From Apodospora peruviana (taxonomy: Eukaryota > Ascomycota > Sordariomycetes > Sordariales > Lasiosphaeriaceae): a DNA stretch of 64,000 bases. The notes under the pieces were generated by a model, which was given only the letters and a program-made list of their open reading frames with translations, did not search any database and had not been told where the DNA came from. The DNA lies in NCBI GenBank assembly GCA_033439685.1, contig JAUEDM010000006.1, forward strand, positions 2,232,001 through 2,296,000, read 5' to 3'. Below are positions 56,801 through 64,000 of the stretch, piece after piece (the first letter of the stretch is position 1; each line of letters opens with the position of its first letter). Position numbers and translations under genes: made by a program.

Positions 56801-59583
56801 CAAGTAGGCAATCAGATGCTCCAGGTTACCCTTCAGAGACACCTTACTTTTCGCCGACACGGCCACAACGTGAGTAGTGCGAGGGTCGACGCCGGTGGGC
56901 GCTTGGAGGGGCCCTTCCTCGAGAACGATGTGGGTGTTGCCACCGGCGGCCCCGAAGTTGTTGACGGCAGCGATGCGCTTCCTGGATGGGCTACGTGGCC
57001 ACGGTTGCTGTGTGTAGGGAATGTGGAGGTTGCGCTTGTCTAGGTCCTTTGGGAAGGTAGGGTTCAGGCTGTTCTTGATGCCAACGTGGCGCGGGATCGT
57101 CTCCTTCTGGAGCATGAGCAGCACCTTGATCAGCGCCGTCGTCCCGGCTACAGCCTCTCCGTGGCCGACGTTGGCCTTGACGGTGCCTATGACGAGCCGC
57201 TGGTCAGGCCGGCGCCGCTTCGTTGCCGTGAGCGGAGCGTACACCTCGCAGACGGACTGGATCTCTTCCCTGTCTCCCGCCTGGGTTCCCGTACCGTGCA
57301 TCTCGACGTAGCTGACTTCCAGCGGATCGACCCCGGCATCGTGGAGCACCATCTTGGAGAGGAAAGCTTGGGCACCGGCATGCGGGTGAGTGAGCGAGAC
57401 GGCTTCGGCCGAATGGTTGGTGGCTGCGCCGAGAATGACGCCAAGTATGTTGTCGTTATCGGCCTCGGCGTCTTCGAGTCGTTTCATAACGATGGACCCA
57501 ATGCCGTCGCCACGACAGTAGCCGTCGGCTTCCGAGTCCCATGCCTTGCATGCGTTGGGTGTCCTGGACAGGAAGTGGTCTATGCTGAGGCCGGCGAAAC
57601 CGTCCGGGTTGGTGAGGACGTTCAACCCCCCAGCAATTACCGTATCCGCCTCGCCATGCCAGAGGGCTGTGCAAGCGGCCTGCGATGTCGTAAGTACCTA
57701 ATCAACATACAATGACCCTTTTGAATGCAGCTTACCTGTATCGTTGCCAGCCCCGATGAGCATGCCGTATCGATGCTGTAACTGGGTCCCGAGAACTTAA
57801 AGAAGTAGTTGATGCGGCCGGGTCCGAACGCGCGACATCCACCCGAGACGAAGTAGCTTCGAATCTCCTGGGCTGTATTGATCTCACGGTAGTCGTCACT
57901 GGCCTGCGCGTAGAATGTTCCGATGCGATGGGCGTCGGTGGCTGCCGTCCTGTTGAGCACGACGCCGGCTTGCTCAAGAGCCTCGTAGGCCGTCACCAGG
58001 GCCAGCCGCTGCATGGGGTCGGTCTGCAGCGCTTCACGCGGCGACATGTTGAAAAAGGGCGCGTCAAAGAGACCGGGCTCGTTGATGAAGCAGCCGTACG
58101 GGGTCAGAGTGGCGTTGAGGCGTTTCCCTGTTGGGTCCGAGTGCGTCTCGACATCGAACCGGTCGGGTGGGATCTTGCTGTGGACGTCGAGACCCTGTTC
58201 CAGCAGGGACCAGAACTTTTCCGTGTCAGTCGCGCCGCCCGGCATCCTGCAGGACATGCCGACGATGGCGATCTTGGCCTGGCTGGGGCCCCTCGGCCCC
58301 GTTGCAGGAGGCGTCGGCGAGTCGGCAACCCACGACATGACATCCTCGGTCGTCACATCCACCGTGCCCCCGAGCTCCGACCTCAAGGCCGAGACTAGGT
58401 CGTGAAGAGGAACCGAGTTTCGGAAGGTGAGCACCTGGCATCCCGGCACTGCATGGGCCCTGGCACGGTGGACAAGACTGCGGACCACCTCGTGCCATTT
58501 GTTGGAGTGGGTGAGGATCTCCCACACAATGCCTTCAAAGAGATCCGTTACCGATGTTGCTGCAAATTCCTGGCCGCTGCTTGTTGAGATTACAGGGAGG
58601 CGCGGGATGTGACGGGGCTCCGAGTCCAACTCGGCAGCCAGGCTGGTGCGCACCACCTTGGCCACATGGCGCCTCGTATAGATGTGTGGAGCGTGGCACA
58701 GACCGGCGAACACGGGGAGCGAAACAGACTTGCGGTCGCGGAAGTAGGCGGAAAGGCGGAACAACTGCTTGAGCCGGGCGGGCGGGCCGCTCACCGTGAC
58801 CGATTCGGACTCTGACCCGGATCCGGCAGGGGTCTGGGTTTGGCTGATGGCACTGATGTATACCTGGCTGCTGTCGGGCATCTCCTGCTGGAACGCGTCC
58901 AGCTCCTTCTGGATCTCGTCGGCCGTGACACCAGGCAGGACGTAGGCCCAGGACTCGGGCGGACCGGACCCGGCGAGGAAGCGAGGCTGGAAGTTCTGGG
59001 AAATCTGATGGACCATGGCACCCATGCGGAAGGCAATACGTATGACTTGGACGGCCGGGAGCGGCAGGTCGGCGAGCGCTGGCGAGAGGGCGACGGCGGC
59101 CGTCGCAAACATGCCCGTGCCCAGTCCCGTGAGGATCGAGTGACCCTGGTCGAGGACATAGCGGTCGGGATGTTGCTCAAAGTATCCGATGAACGATGCC
59201 AGCTGCAGGACGCACAGCAAAGTACCGTTTACCGACTCCCCCAGAGGGCCCTGGCGTAACTTGGTCTCGTCCCAGAGGTGCAAGACGCTCCGGAAAGGCG
59301 GCATCAGGGTCCTGAGGTATCCGGGTAACTGCCGTACCTCATCGCGGACGGCCAAGGTGACCTCGTCGATGAAGCGTGCCACAATCGGAAAACTGCGATC
59401 TTTGCTGCATATGTGAAGCTTGCGTAGAAGTTGTGGCACGTCGTCGTTTGGAAACTCACTGCCGAAGAAGATAATCTTCATGGTTTGGGGCTGTGGGCTC
59501 GATGTGCCTGTCAGTCTCGGTGACTGCGCTAGGTCGACTGGAGAGTCGCTGAGGCTACCGTTGACGGATTCTGAGGATGCCAT
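53879..59583 (-). CDS. non-reducing polyketide synthase, SAT-KS-AT-PT-ACP, no thioesterase
   Basis: An iterative type I PKS of 1849 residues from exons 59583-57736, 57679-55262 and 55162-53879 (donors GTAAGC; acceptors CGCAG and ACAG). Order: SAT about 36-380, beginning KIIFFGSEFPNDD, with GLGTG at 153-157 where GxCxG would hold the nucleophile; KS from about 437 with DTACSSG (C608), EMHGTGTQ (H744) and NVGHGEA (H789); AT with FTGQGASHRSM and IGHSLGEY (S1062); PT hot-dog with catalytic-type H1412 (WGHKMNNCG) and D1609 (HWIDSVTH); an Ala/Pro-rich linker; one ACP with LGVDSL (S1808). There is no C-methyltransferase, thioesterase or reductase. The start of the SAT and the absence of a thioesterase resemble the atrochrysone carboxylic acid synthase clade, whose products are anthraquinone/anthrone precursors released by a separate beta-lactamase-type thioesterase. 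That partner is not visible here. A start at Met35 is possible. Confidence 0.93.
54265..54306. repeat. (GGTGCA)n hexamer repeat in PKS linker
   Basis: Six or seven tandem GGTGCA units, read on the minus strand as alternating Ala-Pro (or Pro-Thr) in the PT-ACP linker of the polyketide synthase. In-frame variation would change linker length without breaking the protein. Confidence 0.85.
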
Positions 59584-60876
59584 TTTTCCTTCTTCCTCAA
59601 AGAAGGAATAAAGAGGATATGTATGGAGCTAAGGTCAGGTTGAATGAAGCAAAAGGGAAAGAGGTTGAAGCCAAGGCTAGGCTCTATCGAGATACTAGCA
59701 GTGATGGCCGAACGTGTATTCAAGAACTACCTTGGCCTTCATATGCTCCGTTGTAGTATAATTTATTATATAGGTATTAATTTCGGTGGCACAATCTATC
59801 AACTTGCATATTGGATGGTCTATCTGGAATCAAAGTAAAGGCATCCCCCCACGTTGACCAAGCCCCAGCAGCAGAAGCCAGTCGGTACCTAGCCCGACCT
59901 AGCCAGCCACCATGGACTCCAGGACCAGTTCGATGTATCCACCGACTACAAGAATTCTTTCGGTCCACTGCCGCCCCGTCAACAACTGGTCTGCCCGATT
60001 GAGGCCTGTACCGGTGCAGTTCATGCAACATAATGGCCGAGCCGAAACATGACACTCAGACACACACCTGACACCGATATCCATCAGTGATGCCAGCCAG
60101 TTGCGAGAGACATTCCGTTGTCGTTATCTCTCCCGCTCCACGGTACCAGGATATCGGCGTAATACGGCCTATCTATCAACATCTCGGGGTCCGACATCGA
60201 CTGCATAGTTCGGATCTGCGTGTGCAGCCTGCAGCCAAACACACTCGGAGTCTCTATCTAACCCTCGGTCGATGGCTTGAAGATTCCAGTAGCCGAGGTA
60301 AGTGGCAATACTTAAGGGCTGTTATTACCAGTTGTCATTCAATAAGTAAACAACAGCTGGGGCTGCAGACTGCGGTGTAACTCTTTGATCATACCTATAG
60401 GGTAGGTAGTACTACTATGTCGCCACAAACATGATTTTGATTCCATGTCGGACCCCGAAATGTGTGTGAAGAGATCCAATGCTTTCGACCCCGACAACAG
60501 CCAAGTTTCGGTATTTTCATACCTAGGGATTCAACCACACACATTACATTCCCAGCAAAGAAAGGACGAAAACAAGTACATGCTAATTATCCCAGCCAAT
60601 GCTCCAGTTTAATCTGGGTGCTTGTACGTGCCTACGTGAATGCAATTAGTTGGCCCGTTAAGAGACCAAGACGATGGCATTGAACATGAACAGATGTGTG
60701 CCTACCTAGGGAGGTAGGTAGGTAGGTAGATGATGCGATTGTTTGTGAAAAATGCCATCAGCCGGCCACGACAAAATATAAACTCTATAGGGCGAGGTAC
60801 CTAGACAATTCTCTGCCTCTGTCCTCTAGTATACAAACAGATACAAACAGCTATCTATGTGTACCCAGATAACAAG
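59584..60876. promoter_or_regulatory. PKS promoter / methyltransferase downstream region
   Basis: 1.3 kb upstream of the PKS start and downstream of the methyltransferase stop. It contains an inverted CCTACCT...AGGTAGG element with extra GGTA units at 60701-60730 and AGGTACCTA at 60795-60803. No gene is recognised; open frames at 59811-60380 are featureless. Confidence 0.45.
60701..60730. repeat. CCTACCT/AGGTAGG inverted repeat with GGTA tandem units
   Basis: CCTACCTAGGG followed by four AGGT units; the left CCTACCT can pair with the right AGGTAGG. One copy of a motif family found in spacers across the window. Confidence 0.75.
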
Positions 60877-61845
60877 TCAACGCTTCGTCGCTAGTATGAC
60901 CTTGGCAGGCCAGAATCCCTTGACCCGCGTCAATTTCCGGTCGACCAGCAGGCGTTCCATGTCTTCCCACAGCGCGACAAAGGCCTCGGGCTCCTGCGAA
61001 CTGAAGGGAAAGGTGGCAAAATGAGTCTTGATTCCAGCCAGGTCCGTCTCAAACGCCCAGCCGTCCTCGTGCTCCCACAGCTCGATGTCGTCCGGTCCCG
61101 CGTACGCCGGCCGCACAAACGTGTCGGCCTGTGCCTCTTCCGGGGGCAGCAGCTCCGTGGCAGTCCCGGCCTCCATCTCAATATGGATGCGCAGCGCGCC
61201 AGGGACGAAGACGGCCGGATCCAGCGGGGCGACGTCGTACCGGTCCCCCGACCGCGCCATGGCCCGCAGAGCCTTCTCACGATGGCTCGGAGCCTGCTTG
61301 CTGTCATCCTCCACGCCCAGCTTGCGCAGCAGAACGCGGCCGCCCTGGGCAAAGATGCGTTCCCACACCGCCTGTACGGCGGCGTCCCGGAAGCGCGCCG
61401 GGGCGAATCCGGCGCAGGCAAAGGTGCCTCCGGGCCGTAGCTGGCGCGCCACGGCCGCCATGGCCGCGTGCTGGTCGTCGGGGAAGTGCATCACGTTGGT
61501 GGCAAACACCATGTCCACGCTGGCAGGATCCAAGTCGTCCACTTCCTCGATGCCGGCGGTGCGGAAGGTGAAGCCGCTTTCGGTGCCGCTGCCCAGGCGG
61601 GCGCGCGCCAGCTCCACATTTCCGGGGACAATGTCTGAGACGATGACGTGCTCAAAGTGCGAGCGCAGGCGGGCGGTGTAGGGCCCGTTCCCGGCCCCAA
61701 CGTCGTGGACGGTCCCGAAGCTGCCGCCCTGGGACCGGTGATAGGTGAAGATACGGTCGAAGAGGGCGTCGGGAGCTTGCGGCCGGCCGGCAAGGTAGTT
61801 GTTCCAGAAGGCCTCGTCACGGGCAAAGGTTTCTTGGATTGCCAT
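60877..61845 (-). CDS. class I SAM-dependent methyltransferase
   Basis: An intronless 322-residue methyltransferase of the UbiE/Crg1-like (methyltransf_11-type) group. The N-terminus (FARDEAFWNNYLAGRPQAPD) and the SAM-binding motif I VHDVGAGNGPYTARL (residues 46-60) are typical. VIVSDIVPGNVELARARL contains the acidic residue that binds the ribose; VFATNVMHFPD and RQLRPGGTFACAGFAP are later motifs. The C-terminal half (with RIHIEMEAGT and ELWEHEDGWAF) is a substrate-recognition part like trans-aconitate or secondary-metabolite O-methyltransferases. Same strand as, and upstream of, the PKS, separated by 1.3 kb, so it may methylate the polyketide, but this is inference; no fixed cluster partner is shown. 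A palindrome lies just before its start. Confidence 0.85.
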   Translation of the reverse strand: MAIQETFARDEAFWNNYLAGRPQAPDALFDRIFTYHRSQGGSFGTVHDVGAGNGPYTARLRSHFEHVIVSDIVPGNVELARARLGSGTESGFTFRTAGIEEVDDLDPASVDMVFATNVMHFPDDQHAAMAAVARQLRPGGTFACAGFAPARFRDAAVQAVWERIFAQGGRVLLRKLGVEDDSKQAPSHREKALRAMARSGDRYDVAPLDPAVFVPGALRIHIEMEAGTATELLPPEEAQADTFVRPAYAGPDDIELWEHEDGWAFETDLAGIKTHFATFPFSSQEPEAFVALWEDMERLLVDRKLTRVKGFWPAKVILATKR

Positions 61846-61854
61846 GGCTGCAAA

Positions 61855-61866
61855 CTAGGTACCTAG
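61855..61866. promoter_or_regulatory. 12-bp palindrome CTAGGTACCTAG upstream of the methyltransferase
   Basis: A perfect palindrome 10 bases before the methyltransferase start codon. It belongs to the AGGTACCT motif family repeated in the spacers here. Regulatory role is inference. Confidence 0.5.
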
Positions 61867-64000
61867 TTAGGGATTCCTGGCTGGCTGGATGAGGCTGGAC
61901 AGAACCAGACAGAATAGGGCAGTCCAAGAAAATTAGAAGCCTCAGCTTGCAATCCATCCATCCAAATAATGGCTTGCTACTTGCTATACGCCCTCGGGTG
62001 TCATTGTGTTTTCGTTTGGTTCAAGTTAGCAGGGGGCATCCTGATCCATCCTCCACTCGTGCCGGTGTCGGTACAATGGTGAATCGGTAATTTCTCCTCC
62101 CATTGTTGTGCTCGGCGTGTTCTTCTCGTACCGTCGTCTCGGTATATTATCAGATTCAGACCTGCGGCTCGGAGTAATCACTCAGGTATCCGTTCCTTTC
62201 GGAGCGCCGAACAGCATACCAATAGGTAATTCGAAATCCGCTGGGAATATGACCTCGGTCTCTCGGTCTCATTAAGCCCCGCAACTTTCGAGCAAAGATG
62301 ACGGATCAAATTACTTGTATGCAATTCATCATTACTGCGGAGTCTGATAGGTACCCAGATGCCAGTGTGCAGCACATACCTGACATGCCCGTATCTTACA
62401 CTGCCCGCTTTACCTGGTACCATGTAAGGCAAGGTATGTATTCCTTATTCCTGTCTCAGGACTCGGGTCCCGGTGTACATGTATCCAGGTACCCGTACCC
62501 GGTGCTTGGATAACTTGAAAGCTTACGACCAGACTGAAAGGCGCGACAATGGAAGATAAAGGCAGCCGGTGAGCCAAGGGGGTGCTGTAGAACAGTATTT
62601 AATAGATTCCATTCACCATCACGTCAAAACAAGCTTCAGTCAACACCCAGCACGGGGAGGCAACTCGGGAGAGACGGGAGGCTTGCATTAGCGCAGAGGA
62701 TTTCTTTGAAAGTCAGGACCCTGATTTTCAGTGGTTCGACGAACTTGGACCAGATCACTGGCACAGTCAGCGCGCTTCCCCGGCCGGCCACACCAATATC
62801 CTCCCGATATTACCCGAACTATGAACGATTCTACAGCTCAGGTATTTCTCACACCCCCACTACTCCCAATGTGCCATTGTAAGCGTGTGATTCCGAGTGG
62901 ATAAGAACAGGGATGAGAAAGCCAATGACGGGAGTTTGTGTGGATCCAAGGCTCAAATAAGCAAACAATCGTCAAGTAGGTTGACTCTTGTACCATAAGG
63001 ATTGCAGTATCTAGAATATTAATGCCCGATCACGTACATGTAGGTGGGCACGGTAGCATCGCAGTTGAGACGCTTGACAGCTGAGACGCTCAGACTGCGG
63101 ACTGCATACTGACTGAGCCTGTCAGCGGAACTTTGAAGCCGGGGAAACATATGTCTTTAAGTATAATGAACCTACGGTCTTAACTGGGCGAGGCATGCGG
63201 TCATCGGGATAATTACCATGCCATCGTAATTAGGTAGTGTGACGCAAGATTCTCCCTTCAGGAAGGTCTGGAGACCGAGGATGGCAGGGTTTTAATAATC
63301 AGAACCGACTACGCCCATGGTAGTGCTACACAATACTATCGTCCATTAAGAGAAGGTCTGAAACACTGCAAGTCTACTTCAACTTCCAGAGCGGCAGGGG
63401 CTCGACCGCAGTGTTCCCTCCCTCAGGCTGACCATCCCCTGCTTGGGTTAAGGGCTTATCTAATAAGTACCTGAGGAGGTAAGGTACGTGGTAGATACCT
63501 ATCTACCTTGTGCAAAGAGCTGGAGTTAGCTGCTCGTTAAATATACAGCCATCATAGATTCGACATGTCTGCAGTAATATTTAGACTGCGGTGTGGCAAT
63601 GAGGCGAAGTGCAGCAACACCCTAACGTTTACTCCGTCACTACCTTATCTTCATCAGTCCATCTGCACTGCTGTTGACTGTGCCACCAAACGCGAGTCCT
63701 CGGATGCGGAATGATTGGAAGCGTCAGCCGTCCTCCACGGATTGAGCGTATGCGTATCTACCTGTAATCAGTACTCTCGGAGCCGGAACACTTTTGGACG
63801 CCACCGGAGAAAATCCTCGTCGTTAACGCAGACGCATTCAGAATGTGACAACAAACTGTTGGATGCTCTTGCTGACATCGACCATCTTCTTCCTTCAGAG
63901 AGAGTGCCTGAGATATAAGGGGGGGTGGGAAAACCCATGCTTCCGAGGTGAGCACCGCCACTTAAACCGAGATTAGCTTCCCAGTATTATATGACCAGAC
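61867..64000. other. right-hand gene-free end of the window
   Basis: 2.1 kb upstream of the methyltransferase. I see no intact gene. One frame from about 62607 to a TGA at 62822-62824 reads protein-like (EDFFESQDPDFQWFDELG) but has no ATG or convincing splice site. Motifs of the GGTACC/AGGTA family occur near 62351-62360 and 63478-63510. Confidence 0.4.

Noticed and set aside
1..64000. CRISPR arrays, bacterial operons or ribosome binding sites
   Set aside because: No spaced direct repeats were seen, and the gene structure is clearly eukaryotic.

Overview
The window is filamentous ascomycete nuclear DNA. Its genes are split by short introns of about 50-140 nt (donors such as GTAAGT or GTGAGT, CTAAC/CTGAC-type branch sites, CAG/TAG acceptors), and they lie on both strands between long gene-free spacers. 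Protein content (Byr4, Atg37, Fmp40/SelO, Lif1/XRCC4, Get5 and a non-reducing polyketide synthase) fits Pezizomycotina. Sordariomycetes, possibly Sordariales, is my best guess from general appearance, not from a search.

Bases 1 to about 39,000 hold ordinary core genes. In order they are: the 3' end of a GH63-like glycosidase (+), tRNA-Gly(GCC) (+), an Atg37/ACBD5-like acyl-CoA-binding membrane protein (-), an Rnt1-type RNase III (-) divergent from the mitoribosomal protein mS33 (+), a Pumilio RNA-binding protein (+), the SelO/Fmp40 pseudokinase AMPylase (-), an aldo-keto reductase (+), the NHEJ factor XRCC4/Lif1 (-), the mitotic-exit GAP subunit Byr4/Bfa1 (+), Get5/Mdy2 (+), cofilin (-), mitochondrial Hsp60 (-) and an acidic nuclear protein with a Myb/SANT-like module (-). 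These look intact. They are housekeeping genes without an evident common pathway.

From about 39,000 to 53,800 the character changes. A gene-empty stretch is followed by broken genes: an APH-type kinase with two in-frame stops and a lost splice donor, a longer unknown minus-strand gene with repeated TAG stops, a frameshifted SET-domain methyltransferase remnant and a MYND zinc-finger fragment. Several stops fit CAG-to-TAG changes, as expected from RIP-like C-to-T mutation.

Inside this decayed, accessory-looking region sits an apparently intact island, about 53,879-61,845. It holds a three-exon non-reducing polyketide synthase (SAT-KS-AT-PT-ACP, no thioesterase, resembling the atrochrysone carboxylic acid synthase clade) and a co-oriented class I methyltransferase. 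No beta-lactamase-type thioesterase, oxidase, regulator or transporter is visible, so the cluster is either minimal, truncated by the surrounding decay, or continues past 64,000. Short AGGTACCT/CCTAGGTA-type motifs recur in spacers throughout, often near gene starts. All exon joins were derived by eye from splice consensus and frame continuity.
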